DNA from: Anniella stebbinsi | Lineage: Eukaryota; Chordata; Lepidosauria; Squamata; Anniellidae | Length of the DNA: 64,000 nt | Assembly: GCA_029215795.1 (NCBI GenBank) | Contig: JARDYH010000007.1 | Coordinates: 64,782,763 to 64,846,762 of the forward strand | Direction: 5' to 3' | Shown: piece after piece, positions 42,501 through 52,082 of the stretch | Layout of the letters: each line of letters begins with the position of its first letter | Position numbering within the stretch: position 1 is the first letter of the stretch | Notes under the pieces: model-generated | The model's database searches: none | What the model was told of the DNA's origin: nothing | The model's input: the letters and a program-made list of their open reading frames with translations, nothing else | Position numbers and translations under genes: made by a program

Positions 42501-45322
42501 GATTGAGGGTGTGCCAGAGGGTGAGCAGGCCCAGAGCCAGCCACGAGGGAGCATCACCAGTGGGTGATTGGGAAGTGGGCTTTTGATTGCCAATTATTCT
42601 TCTCTGTTTTGAGATCCAAAATTACATTTAAAATTTCCAGACTAGAGGAGTGCAGTCTTGGGGTTTGCACCAACCTCCAGTTCTCCCCTTTATATTTTGC
42701 ATTGCTTCTTTATCAGTGTTAAGGGACATAGTACACACATCTACTTAACAGAGAGAGAGAGAGAGAGAGACGGTATGGTGCTTTACATTACAAGGTAGGA
42801 CAGGGCAGATTCCTCTGAGAAGCTTGTAATCTAAAATAGTTATAGGGGAGACAGAAGCAGAACGGGAGGGAAATGCATTTCACCCCCACACACACAGAGA
42901 CACACAGGTTTGCGTAAGAATCTAGGAACATCGGAAGCTGCCTTATCCTGAGTCAGACCCTTGGTCCATCTAGCCCAGTATTGTCAACACTGGCCGGCAG
43001 CAACAGCTCTCCAAGGATCTAGGCAGGAGTTTTTCCAGCCCTGCCTGGAGATGCTGCTGGGGATTGATCCTGGACCTTCTGCATACACTGCAGAGGCTCT
43101 GGCACTGAGCTCCGGCCCTTCCTCATACAAGCATAATGAGTTTTCATGTAAAGGTACTGTGGATGGCTGAATGTGTTAAATGCCCCCCCCTCCTTGGAGG
43201 GCTATCCTATCCCAGAATGCCCTGGGGCCAGGCAGACAAGAAAGACCTGTTCCAATGGGGAAACTTCCTGTGAGTGTTTTCATGAGGGTGTGCTCTGCAA
43301 CCAGTTGCAGAACTGCTTCTGTGCTTTCCCCTCACTGTTTTTACCATGCGAAAACACACTTCAGAGGCCTCCAATTAAGGTCGGTGCAGGAGTTCCACAC
43401 AGCTCCCCCAAGGACCCACGACATCAGAGAACCTTCAGTTGGAATCATGGCAGAGAAAACACCGGATAGACACCTTGCTGCTGTTGCAGAGTTCCAGCGG
43501 TGCACATGGACATCCATTTAATAGGACCCCCACGGGCCCCTAATAAAAGAGATGGCACCAAATGCTGGGGCATTTATATTTAATTGTCTCTCTTTTTTTT
43601 AAAAAAAAGAAAGCACCTCAGAGCTGCTAGCTGTTGGCAAGCTGAGCTGCAATCCTCTCCTCTCCCCCTTAATTCCACATGACGTTTATAAACCTCCCTG
43701 CCTAGAAAGGGTAACTGGAAGGAATGGGGTATCTCCCCCCCCCCCCCCGCCCCTCTTACATGGATGATGCTGTTACTGGCTGTGAAGACAGAAGACATGT
43801 TTGCTGGTTATCCACTTGGCCCGGCCATCTCTTTTCTTCCCCACAAACCCAAAATGTGTTTCAGAAGTAAAAAGCTGTATTGAGTCACATTTCGACACTT
43901 TTTTTTTACTTGGAATTTCAGTTCAGTACTGCATCCAGCCATCTCTGTTGAGATGGGAGCGTCGATGGCCCAATTGGCTGCCCAGTATCTTGACTAAAAA
44001 TGCTTCCCATTACCTTTTTTATAAATCATTCTAGTTCATATATGTATTTAGCACTGAATCAGGGCCACTGATTAAAAAATAATGAGCAGTTTGAAATGGG
44101 GGGGAGGGGCTACACACTTCCCATCTGGTCTGGGCATAAGACCAGCTCTGCATGGCCCTGGCCCAGTTACAAGCAGAGACAACAGCAAGGCCGGTTCTGG
44201 GCAGAAATACCCATCTCATTCCAAACTTCCATGCTGGCTGGGGGATGCTGGGACTTGGTAGTCCAATACATCAGAAGGGTACCAGGATGGGGAAGGCTGC
44301 CTTATAAGCACAGGGCTATACATGTTTACTTGATAGCAACTCTCAATAGGGCTTTCTCCCTAGTAAGTGTGTTTCGGATTAAAGCCTTACGCAGCCGAAT
44401 TCCATCCCACAGCCCCGTTCTTTAACCACCCAGCAAAATACAAGAGATGACCTCTACACAGGACACCAGCAATTTGCTTGTATGCACCTTTGAATCACAA
44501 GACATTTCAAACTGTGCTTCCCCCCCTTTTTTTTTTTAACTTAGGAAAGACCCTAAAAACATTCGGGGGGGGGGGGGGGGGGTTTAGACCTGAACTTAAT
44601 AAGTGCTTTACTGCAGAAATTCCTTTTACCAGCAGCAAAGATTTAACCCTGAAATGTGTGAAATAATAATAATAATAATAATAAGCGCTCCTCCCCGAGC
44701 ATGTGCAGGGTGCAGCAAATTGTGAGTGAAGGCCTGTCCTTCAGCACTCAGCAAGCACAATTAATGTACACATCTGGGCATGGGGGGGGGGGGGTTCCAC
44801 GCGAGGGGGGTGGCTGCCCTCAGACGTATAAACACAGCTCTGGAGGCCCAGACCAGCATTAGGGGCCGAGAATGGGGGTGTTGTCATTTAAAGTTTTGGG
44901 GGAAGCAACAAGGAACCGGCGTTTAACCTTTTGCATCCAGACCCCCAATGCAGAGTGGAGTTCGCCGCCCCCCCCCCCCCCCCCCGCGGCCTGGAAGACC
45001 GCAAAAACACCTCTTCAAAGACCCATTTGACTGGGAGTCGAGGTCTCTTGTCCTCCTTATTTATTTATTTATTTATTATTGATTGCATTGCATTGCATTT
45101 TTATACCGCCCTATAGCCGAAGCTCTCCTTGGACCCCCGCCCGCCTGGCACGGGCAGCGCTTTTGAGCAAACGAATGCCGCTACCCGTGGAGAAGAAGGG
45201 GGGGTATTTCGCGGGAGGGGGAGACATAAGGCTTTTAGCCACCCCCACCCCGCCAGGCCCAGCCCTGGCCTGCCGCCCCCCAGATACCTACTGCAGTGGG
45301 CAAATCCCAGGACTTGACCCAT
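25201..45322 (-). CDS. RTN2: Reticulon-2 (10 coding exons)
   Basis: Minus-strand exons in order: 45322-45292, 40802-40758, 40232-39738, 37889-37626, 31300-31093, 30537-30399, 29108-29039, 27869-27823, 26578-26520, 25243-25201. All use GT/AG and total 1401 nt, exactly 467 codons with stop, 466 aa (human RTN2-B 472). The last six exons (208, 139, 70, 47, 59 and 43 bp) form the reticulon homology domain from residue 279, starting VADLVYW. It has two long hydrophobic hairpins (about 289-325 and 395-431), which bend ER tubule membranes, and ends KAKAE. The N-terminus is [23 protein letters not shown], then an acidic segment with [15 protein letters not shown] and [12 protein letters not shown], close to mammalian RTN2. 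The extra mammalian RTN2-A exon was not found. Human RTN2 is linked to spastic paraplegia 12. Confidence 0.95.
25500..25645. mobile_element. Palindromic element, family D
   Basis: GGCCAGATCTACAC at the left and GTGTAGACCTTGCC at the right are inverted complements, and the interior has 'aaaacg'-type symmetric motifs. A related copy with GAGCCTATCTACAC ends lies at 53320-53461. Intronic in RTN2. Confidence 0.55.
25885..25982. mobile_element. Palindromic element, family C
   Basis: GCTGGGTTCACACAACA near 25891 and TGTTGTGTGAACCCAGC near 25980 form inverted ends of a roughly 100-bp element in the last RTN2 intron. A longer relative is at 28130-28610. Confidence 0.6.
27060..27352 (+). repeat. CR1 LINE 3' end
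   Basis: It ends with the diagnostic CR1 terminus 'ctattctatgattctatga' preceded by 'gggggttggactcgatggcc'. 5' truncated, intronic in RTN2. Confidence 0.8.
27480..27522. repeat. (TG)n(AT)n microsatellite
   Basis: TG units are followed by about 14 AT units. Confidence 0.9.
28130..28610. repeat. Family C repeat with AACCATGGTTT motifs
   Basis: Several copies of 'aaccatggtttgtt'-like palindromes and a terminal 'caaacccagccac'. The same motif set appears at 38310-39240. Intronic in RTN2; no coding capacity. Confidence 0.5.
28937..28957. repeat. (AC)n microsatellite
   Basis: A run of about 10 AC units, 80 bp from RTN2 exon 29039-29108. Confidence 0.9.
29690..29910 (+). repeat. Interspersed repeat related to family F
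   Basis: 'gaagcccacaagcaggtcag' and 'ttccccagcaactgatactc' match the copy at 50000-50330. Intronic; 29910-30340 holds no recognised feature. Confidence 0.45.
31870..32450 (-). repeat. Interspersed repeat, probable LINE remnant
   Basis: It starts with an 'atgtcccgccctatatcaca' tail on the left and contains 'gagaaagccctctcccatg' and 'gccattaaaggctttatta'. It resembles 9066-9700. Intronic in RTN2. Confidence 0.5.
32820..33800 (-). mobile_element. CR1 LINE fragment with reverse-transcriptase remnants
   Basis: The 3' terminus (complement of 'catagaatcatagaatag') is at 32820. Minus-strand frames 33168-33530 and 33442-33900 retain the catalytic-type FADDTKLGG, 'KCQVLQLGK', '[18 protein letters not shown]' and '[16 protein letters not shown]', all hallmarks of CR1. 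It is frameshifted and 5' truncated, in the RTN2 intron before the homology-domain exons. A MITE B remnant abuts at 33895-33965. Confidence 0.88.
34380..34510. promoter_or_regulatory. Small GC-rich block with CCAAT and GC boxes
   Basis: It contains ATTGG (CCAAT on the minus strand) near 34417, GGGGCGG-type GC boxes and clustered CpG, inside the RTN2 intron about 450 bp downstream of the RTN2-C start. Possible enhancer or extra promoter; no exon recognised. Confidence 0.25.
34950..35100 (-). CDS. RTN2: Alternative first exon of RTN2 (RTN2-C type isoform)
   Basis: The ATG at 34962-34960 opens M-A-N-R plus one base, ending at a GT donor after 34950. Phase 1 fits the homology-domain exon at 31300, producing MANR-VADLVYW. 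Mammalian RTN2-C begins MGSK-VADLLYW, so length and junction agree. With the six downstream exons the product would be 192 aa (human RTN2-C 205). The stretch 34963 to about 35100 would be its 5' UTR. RTN2-C is known as a muscle-enriched isoform. The exon is inferred from phase, position and promoter signals. Confidence 0.7.
35125..35151 (-). promoter_or_regulatory. RTN2: RTN2-C promoter: TATA/MEF2 composite and E-box
   Basis: On the minus strand CTATAAATAG (35125-35134) is both a TATA box, correctly placed for a start near 35100, and a perfect MEF2 consensus. A CAGCTG E-box (35146-35151) lies just upstream. MEF2 plus E-box pairs drive muscle genes, which suits RTN2-C. Confidence 0.65.
35610..35680 (+). 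repeat. Family F tail
   Basis: 'acagagtgctggactagatg' followed by 'taatccagcatggcacttct'. 35160-35610 is otherwise unremarkable intronic DNA apart from a poly-G run near 35300. Confidence 0.5.
35965..36365 (+). repeat. LINE 3' end
   Basis: 'ctgcactggcaccccaactc' (LWN-type RT C-terminus) and a terminal 'aaccgccctgaaatcctttt' lead to an AT-rich tail. 36365-37190 shows no recognised feature besides a poly-A run. Confidence 0.5.
37200..37520 (-). repeat. tRNA-Ala-like SINE, rearranged
   Basis: It contains 'gaagctgccttagactaaat' and 'gaccttctgcatgcaaagcg' with 'tgagctatctg', i.e. the SINE read backwards, about 100 bp from RTN2 exon 4. Confidence 0.5.
38310..39240. repeat. Nested palindromic repeats (families C and D)
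   Basis: Family C arms (for example GGCTGGGTTCAGACAACA at 39075 and its complement ending 39192) and 'aaccatggtttgttaacc' palindromes surround a CpG-containing insert (38606-38943) rich in GCGCATTA-like words. The insert begins near CTCTACAAGAGGC and ends near TTCTTGTAGATGAG, inverted relatives of each other. Confidence 0.55.
40440..40660 (-). repeat. tRNA-Ala-like SINE
   Basis: 'tccatctagcccaatactgc' and 'cctggagatgccggcaatcg' identify the SINE family. It ends about 100 bp from RTN2 exon 2. Confidence 0.5.
40855..40970. mobile_element. MITE B copy
   Basis: CAGCCTTCTCCAATCTGG to a GTTGGGGAACG-type partner, palindromic, in RTN2 intron 1. Confidence 0.55.
41040..41220 (+). repeat. tRNA-derived SINE 3' part
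   Basis: 'cctcacagggttgttgtgag' and 'ggagggagggatataaaaca' are the body and tail of the SINE seen at 8440. A tRNA-like remnant 'gtgctctaccgctaaac' follows at 41335. 41350-42920 shows no gene. Confidence 0.5.
42925..43130 (-). repeat. tRNA-Ala-like SINE, good copy
   Basis: Left end 'ggaagctgccttatcctgag'; right end is a tRNA-like head read in reverse (tctggcactgagctccggcc). Confidence 0.65.
43140..44980. other. RTN2 intron 1, low-information stretch
   Basis: No exon found. It holds a MITE B half copy (44232-44302), a family E repeat (44300-44380), (AAT)n 44664-44683 and unusually long homopolymers: G18 at 44565-44582 and C18 at 44968-44985. Confidence 0.6.
45055..45128 (-). repeat. SINE/LINE AAAT tail
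   Basis: (TTTA)n followed by 'taccgccctatagccgaagc', the tail seen at 2755-2812, inverted. Confidence 0.6.
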
Positions 45323-46130
45323 CGCCCCGGCAGCCGGCCGCCTCGAGGTCCATGCGTGATGCCCGCGCGGTGCGCTCTGGCCGCGCTGCCCTCGCCCGCC
45401 GCCTCCGCCGCCGCTGCCGCCGCCGGCTGCTCATCTCCCCAGCTCCATCGCGCCCCTGCGGCCCACCCGGCGGGCAGGACGAAGGCAGCAGCTGCCGGAG
45501 CAGCCGGCTCCGCTGCGCTCCCCGCCCGCTGCCCTGCCTCCGGGGGGGGGGGCAAGTCTAGGCGAGGCCGGAGGGCCGGGGGAGCTGCGGCAGCCGCAGG
45601 TCCCAAGAGGCGGCGAGTGCGGGAGAAGCGGACAAAGAGGCGAGGCGAGGCGGGCAGGGAGGCGGATGCAGATGTAGCAGCAGCAGCAGCAGCAGCAAAC
45701 AAAGGGAGCGAGGGATGGCGCCGAGGCGGAGGATGGAGCCGAGCGCAGCACCTCGCAGGGAGGAGGGAGGCTTGAAAGGGGGCTGCGATCACCTGGGGGG
45801 GGAGTCGAGGGGGAGGGGTGCGGGAGCGCAGGGTGTGACGGGGAGGGGAGGGGGTCGCGGGTGGCAGAGGGAGGCGGGAGAGGCGCGCCCTTGCTGGAGA
45901 GGTGCCGCCTGCCACTCAGCGCCGCCCCCGCCCCGCCTCTTCGCCTGCGGAGCAGAAGAAGGAGACCCCGCGCGCGCCCGCGGGGCTGAGCGCCACTAGC
46001 TGCGCCGCGCGCGCGCGCGCACGCGGCCCCATGGCATAACTCCCCCCCCTCCACCCGGCCTCTCGTTATTCCTGCACGCACGAGACGGGCACGGCACAAC
46101 GGGCACCGGGGGGGGGGCAGATCTCTTGGA
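45100..46130 (-). promoter_or_regulatory. RTN2: RTN2 CpG island promoter
   Basis: High G+C with dense CpG, including a GCGCGC run near 46003-46020, covers the first coding exon and upstream DNA. No TATA box is evident. It contains (CAG)n near 45678-45696. PPM1N starts 1.4 kb away in the opposite direction, so shared regulation is possible. Confidence 0.7.
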
Positions 46131-46430
46131 GGATTCTGCGCCCAGAAAAGCAGGATTCTGCCACCTGCATAAATGGACGCTTTCTCTCACCCACAGTTCT
46201 GCCTCCTGAGATCAGGCCAGGCAGCCCTCGCTCCCTTCCAAGCAGCCTCCTCGCCCTTGCTAGGGCTGGGAACTCGTCCAAACATTTTTTTTCTTTTTTA
46301 AAATGGAAACACCTATGAACGCAGCAGGGGGTTCTGAGGAGGCAGGATTCTGCAGCCAAACTGGATCCTGTGACTGAGCGGCAAAAGTTGCAGCATCCTG
46401 GAACACAGGTCAGGACCAGGGTTCTGCAAG

Positions 46431-46468
<38 letters not shown>

Positions 46469-47545
46469 TTTTTTTGCCTTATATCTGACCCTAAGAGGCA
46501 TCATCATCAATCTTTATTGACAGTCAATAGACCATTAGAAAAGAAGTTACAATATAACATTAAAAAATGTACTCAGTCAATGACAATTAATAGTATTTCT
46601 CTACCCCCATCTGTGATCTACAACCAATTGTTCTGTTAATGAATTTAGCTACTTGCCTAGTAACATAATCATTTGTACCTTCGAGGATCCAGGCCTGGCA
46701 TTTTAATGTACTACTACCAACTTCAAGATTTAGAGCAACTCCAGCCACACACCTAGGCACCCCAAGAATTTGCCTCAGGAAATTCAAAATTCAAAAAACG
46801 CATACGACCCCATCCGGCTGCTCAAAAATGGGCCAGGTGGTGGCCCATGAGGCTTGGGAGTGGGGGTGGACTCCAGCTGCAATGGCCTGGACCGCCAACA
46901 CAGGCGCAGGCAGGGATTAGGGGGTTTAAAATCCCATATTTAGCTGCTGCGGGTTGAAGAGATTACAGTTGCTGGGCTAATGCCGAAGCCAAGAGCGGAG
47001 AGAGGGAACCAATCAAAAATTGCTTCTTGGGGGCTGGGGGCAGATGGTGAGCAGGGTGGTGGTGGTGGGAGGAGTCCAGCAATGGCCCACAGAAGATGCT
47101 GGCAGCTGGGAAGGGAAGCCATGTTATGGCCGCAAGGTTGACACATCTCAGAAGAGAGAATGGGTGGACCACCCAAAGAGCAACAGATGAGGCGGAGACT
47201 TGGCCTTGGGGCAACCCTCCAGTGAGCCAAGCTGCAGGACTGAAGAGCTCTTCTTGACCGCAGAAGAGCTGCCTCCCTCTGGGGCACAACACCGAGTCCC
47301 CAACTAGCATCCAAAGCTCTGGACGTGGACAACTCCCTGGCTAAGGATACCGGCTGCCAGCGAAGAAGACCCGGTGGTCCCCAGTGGTTGAGGGGACGCC
47401 CACGATGGCAGGGGGGGATAGCAGTGGCTGAGTCCCCCAGAGGGTAGCTGGGGCGTGCGATTCCTCCAGAGCACCTAGGGTGGCTCCCAGCCTCCCATTT
47501 TCCAGACTTGGGGAAGTATCGTGCTTGCAGGGAGGGTGGCGGAGG
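46130..47545. other. RTN2-PPM1N divergent spacer
   Basis: It contains (TC)n 46431-46463 and a probable minus-strand LINE 3' end at 46500-46790 (tcaatctttattgacagtca). From 46900 to 47545 is presumed PPM1N promoter/5' UTR, without TATA. An AG at 47530 could be a 5' UTR splice acceptor. Confidence 0.5.
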
Positions 47546-50500
47546 ATGGCCAGCTTCGTGAGACTCTTGGTGTCGGAAGCCCAGTGGATGGTGTCGCAGT
47601 TCTTCAAGCTGGAGCAGGCGGAAGAAGCCCCCAGTTTCTTCTTGGAGGTGCCACGGACCGAGAAACTGCTGGAGCGCGGAGCAGCGGGGGATCTGAGCTA
47701 TGGCCTCGGCTGCATGCAGGGCTGGCGGGCCCACATGGAAGACGCCCACGCCGTCCGGCCTCAGCTGCCCGACAGCCTGGCCGGCTGGGCTTTCTTTGCC
47801 GTGTACGATGGGCATGCGGGCAGCACCGTGGCACACTTCTGTGCTCAGCACTTGCTGGAGCACGTGCTGGCGGCCAAGGCCTTGTCCGGGCGTGAGGAGG
47901 ACCCCGAGGCAGTGAAGGAGGCTCTGCGAGAGGCCTTCCTGGCGCTGGACAAGCGCATGCGGTTCCTGTCCCAGGCCAAAGACTGGCAGCATGTGGGCTC
48001 AACCACCGTGGCCGTGGTGCTTTCGCCCCGTCATTTATACTTCGTCAACCTGGGGGACTCGCGAGCCCTCCTGTGCCGCTCGGCCGCCATCACCTTCTGC
48101 ACGGAAGACCACAAGCCCAGCAAGCCCAGGGAACGGAAGCGCATCGAGAACGCAGGCGGCACCGTGATGCTGCAGCATGTGAACGGGACCTTAGTTGTCT
48201 CTCGCACCTTGGGCGACTTTGACTACAAGGCCGTGGCCTGGTGCGGCCCGACGGAGCAGCTGGTGTCGCCTGAGCCGGAGATCTACAAGTTGGTGCGCGG
48301 CCCGGATGAAGACGAGTTCCTGGTGCTGGCCTGCGATGGCATCTGGGATGCTTTCGACAACGCGGGGCTGTGCGCCTTTGTGCACTCCCACCTGTGCTTC
48401 TCCGACGACCCCAGGGACGTGTGTGAGTGGGTGCTGGATGCCTGTCTCTACAAGGTGAGCCCCTCAGCCACTGGGACCAAGGATGGCGAGCACCAGTCCT
48501 CCTTCCCAGGGGGCTTAACTTGTAGGGTGACCCTATGGAAAGGAGGACCGGGCTCCTGGATCTTTAACCGTTGTATAGAAAAGGGAATTTCAGCAGGTGT
48601 TGTTTGTACGCATGCAGCACCTGCTGAAATTCCCTCTTCATCACCACAGTTAGAGCTGCAGGAGCTATACTAGAGTGACCAGATACAAAAGAGGGCAGGG
48701 CTCTGTGTATAAGGAGAACAGAGTGGTGATGTCTGCCTGGGTGGGAGTCTGCCCATCCAATCCGTTTGTCCAGAGAGGTTCTCCAGATGGAAGAAGTTGG
48801 TTGTCCACGTTGCAGAAGATGCTGGCCAGGAGGTACGGCCCTCAGATCACCTGCATGGCTGACTCTCCGTTCTTGCTGCAGGGAAGCCGTGACAACATGA
48901 CTTGCATCGTGGTGTGTTTCCCAGCTGCTCCGGGTGTCTCCCAGGGGGTCTTGCGGGAGGATAGCGAGCTGGACGCTTACCTGGAGAAGAGGGTGGCAGG
49001 TTTGTACCTTCACAGCTTTGGCTTGGTGTCCATGCAGAGACCCTGGGGAGGAGGGGAGATTGTGAGAGCAGAAGGATATTATAGGCTTCACATTAGACAT
49101 GGGTTGAAGTCTTTATGGTTTGGTTTGGTTTCCATGCAGCAGTTTAGATCTGAGCTGCCTCTGATCTTGGACTTGAGCAAAGCTTGTCTTGGATTCACTT
49201 GCCAAGTTGCAGAGGACTTTCTGTTGCAGCCCAATTAGGAAGCAGAGGATCCGAGCGCACTGGCAGAGTTTCCATCACTCAAACTTGGCTATTGGGCGTC
49301 ATACCAGTCAGCGCCCCCCAGGATTGTCCTGCAGATCGCCGTGAAAATGAGACCACCGGGTGAACTGGAGGACTCTTATTTTTAAGCAGGGGAGTTAGCG
49401 GACATGGCAGAGGGGCAAATGGCAGCAAGTAACCAGCCCCTTCCCTGTCTCCTGCCCCCATTATGCCAGAGATTAATGATGAGCAGCTGCAGCAGGAAGA
49501 TGGCCCCAACCTTGTCGCTTTGTTCCATCGCCTGTCCACAGAGGTGAAACCGAGCCTTCCTCTGGGGGGAGGCCTGGCAAGCAAGTAAGTAGGCAACCCT
49601 CCTTTTCCAGCGGAGACACCTTTGCTCTTCTCACACACAGGGATCTACGTCAGTCTTCATTTGATTCCGCAAAAATGACCATGGGCTGTTGAGAACGGGG
49701 GACAGCCAACTTTTGTAACCAAAATTATCCTGGTGCCTGGGCCAGTAGAGGGTGGGACTAGAGGAGGGGCCCAGCAGTCCTGGGGCAGAGTCTAGCAAGA
49801 AAAGCAGTTTATTTCTCTTTGGGTATGCACTATGCAGTTTAATTGTGGGGGGGGGGATCCTTTGCTTTTCTGGAAACTGGGCCTTAATGCCGAATGAATT
49901 GATGGCATTTCCTTCCACAAGCTCTGCTGATTTATATGGCTTTAAAAAAGATTCCTTCATGGAGGGGAAGCAGAAATGGTCTAGAACATCCGAAGAGCCC
50001 TGATGCTGGATCTCACCAAGGGTCCATCTAGTCCAGCACTCTGTTCACACAGGGGCCAACTGGTTCTCAACCAGGAACCCACAAGCAGGACACGAGTGTA
50101 ATAGCACCCTCCTGCCCATGTTCCCCAGCAACTGATGTACATAGACATACTGCCTCGGATACTGGAGGTAGCACAGGAACTTGTCCAATCCTCTCTAAAG
50201 CAGCCCCAATAGGCCATCTCTCCATCTTGTGGAAGTGAATGCTCTCTCACAATGGCAATTAGCCATGACTGCTGCATGGAACCTCCAAGTTTAGAGGCAG
50301 TGTATCTCTGAACATTGGTTGCTCGGGAGGCAGCCAATAGAGGAGGGCTGAAGCCTTCAGGCCCTCCTTATGGGCTTCCCAGAGCCATCTGATTGACTAA
50401 AGTGGGAAGCAGAGGAAGCTGGATTGGATGGACACAGGCTAGTCTGGACCAACGTGGCGTTTGTATGTTCCTGAAAGCAAAAAACTAACAACAAAAACTA

Positions 50501-51424
50501 AACCAGCCTTCTCCAACCTGGTGCCCTCCAGATGTGTTGGGCTACAATTGACAGCTGTACACCAGCATGTCTGGAGGGCACCAAGTTGGAAGAGGCAGAA
50601 CTAGACCATTTTCATTCTGGTTGGTTGGCAGTCCTATGCAGCACTGTAAATAGGGTTAAAGTGTAGTAAAGTAATAGGTGCTGTGACCTTGCCTAAAAGT
50701 CTCCCCCTCTGACTTGACCGTGCAACCCCCTAATCCCAGATCTGTGCCTGTACTGACTCAGCAGTTGTGTGAACAGTACTCTGCTTATGCTCAAGGCCCT
50801 CTCTTCCAGCTTTATCCTTGGATTGCCACCTTTTCTTTTTAAAAGGCAGGAGAACTAGAGATCAGGGAAGGGTCTTATTGGGGTGCTGATGTATCCCAGC
50901 CTACTGATGTTCTTGCTCCGCACACAGGAGAGCTGTGATCGTGAACACCTACGAGCGTGTGAAGCAGAGTCAGGAAGAGCAGCAGCTCCCGGTAAGAGAC
51001 CACTGGCATCCTCTGTGCCCCTCCTGTGCCCCCGTACCAGACAGCTGGTTTTGGAGCTTGCCTGTCCTACATGCATACCTAATGCTCAGTTGTGCCCCAG
51101 ACATCTACACTACAAACCAGATTTCAAACCAGTTCAACCATCTGTTTCAATCTGGTTTCAAACTAGTTCAACCATCTGCTTCAAACTGGTTTCAGAGCAG
51201 TTCCTTCATCTGTCAGCTGTCCCAAGGAACCTTGGGAATTATGATTTTTGAGAGTGCAATGCACTTACGGCTTCTCTCAACTCCATGCCCACTTTGGCAT
51301 GCTTGTAGTGAGTGTCGGCGCATCCACCCGCATCTCCCAAACCTTTTCTGTTCTGGGCACTCCACCCACGTCCTTACTTTTCTTTTCATTTCAGACCCCC
51401 AGTGCGAATGCCGACTCAAGCTGA
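47546..51424 (+). CDS. PPM1N: PPM1N, PP2C-family protein phosphatase (5 coding exons)
   Basis: Coding exons 47546-48454, 48882-48999, 49470-49584, 50928-50991 and 51395-51424 sum to 1236 nt, 411 aa plus stop. PPM1N removes phosphate from Ser/Thr using two Mn/Mg ions. The PP2C core is in exon 1: MQGWRAHMEDAH (E65, D66), YDGHAG (D88), LGDSRALL (about 169-176), LACDGIWD (D264). GSRDNMTCIVVCFP (D307) starts exon 2. All metal ligands are present. Exon 3 encodes a PPM1A/B-like helical tail (PSLPLGGGLASK). The first large exon ending YK before GSRDNM is the known PPM1A/B/N junction. The start is the first in-frame ATG with A at -3 and G at +4; it lacks the Gly2 myristoylation site of PPM1A/B. Gene order next to RTN2 supports PPM1N over PPM1A or PPM1B. 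Confidence 0.93.
48523..48705. mobile_element. Half copy of MITE A (A2) in PPM1N intron 1
   Basis: It begins TAGGGTGACCCTATGG and carries the left arm and centre of the palindrome, then stops at the mid-point; the right arm is missing. Confidence 0.7.
49990..50470 (-). repeat. Interspersed repeat family F in PPM1N intron 3
   Basis: 'ccatctagtccagcactctg', 'ttccccagcaactgatgtac' and 'tctctaaagcagccccaata' match the inverted copy at 13430-13755. Confidence 0.6.
50504..50598. mobile_element. Palindromic hAT-like MITE, copy B7
   Basis: CAGCCTTCTCCAACCTGG to TTGGAAGAGGCAG. Flanks AACTAAAC (50496-50503) and AACTAGAC (50599-50606) agree at 7 of 8 bases. Confidence 0.7.
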
Positions 51425-51700
51425 ACAATGCCATGCCCCTTGGGCAACAGCTCAGGTGCCCTCCCCTGGAAGGGCTCAGGCTGTGGGAGGGAAGCAGGCA
51501 GCGTCAGGGGCTCAGGGCCGGTCCCACTGGGATGGAAAGCACCACAGAGCGAGAGTAACAGCAGACACTCACACCAGGTGGCAATGTTGCTGCAGGGTTT
51601 CCTGTTCTGAAAAGATATTTGTACTTTCTTATCTGCACACCCATTTGTTTTTCGAATATTCTACTCAGAGAATAAAGAAATGCAACACAGAGAGAGTGGA
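51425..51700 (+). other. PPM1N: PPM1N 3' UTR (predicted)
   Basis: It ends shortly after AATAAA at 51671-51676. The short length is inferred from this signal; LINE sequence begins soon after. Confidence 0.55.
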
Positions 51701-51759
51701 ATTTTATCAAAAGAGACACTGGAACCCATTGATGCCAAGACAACCCATTGTGCTCATCC

Positions 51760-52040
51760 CTGCAGACCTTGGTCAGTTGTCTTTAATATTTTGGCTCAAT
51801 ATGATACGACCATTTAGATTTGCACCGTTCCTTCCAACCGTTACCTTGTTTACCGAGGCCCTTTCTGACTTTAAGAAAGCCATAAAGACTGATCTCTTCC
51901 AGCAGACCTACCCAGATGAATTTTAAGATATCTGATATTGTATCAATTTTATATGTTTTTAATCAGTTTTGTGAATTTTATGGAATTTTTGTATTTAATG
52001 TTGTTCCCCGCCTCAATCCAGAGGGAGAAGCAGGTAATAA

Positions 52041-52082
<42 letters not shown>
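51760..52082 (+). mobile_element. LINE 3' fragment
   Basis: The frame at 51800-51925 ends in 'AIKTDLFQQTYPDEF', a typical end of a CR1/L2-type polyprotein. It continues to 'gttccccgcctcaatccag' and (TTA)n at 52038-52082. Confidence 0.6.

Noticed and set aside
42925..43130. Possible tRNA gene
   Set aside because: The tRNA-like head is degenerate, attached to a SINE body and present in several other copies, so it is a SINE and not a functional tRNA.
45235..46099. Long GC-rich frames on both strands
   Set aside because: They fall in the RTN2 CpG island. Only the 31 coding bases from 45322 to 45292 join a phase-correct exon chain.
47480..47545. Upstream extension of the PPM1N frame
   Set aside because: It would start at GTG; the first in-frame ATG is 47546 with a good Kozak context.
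46940..47992. 350-residue minus-strand frame
   Set aside because: It is antisense to PPM1N exon 1, whose PP2C motifs fix the true strand and frame.
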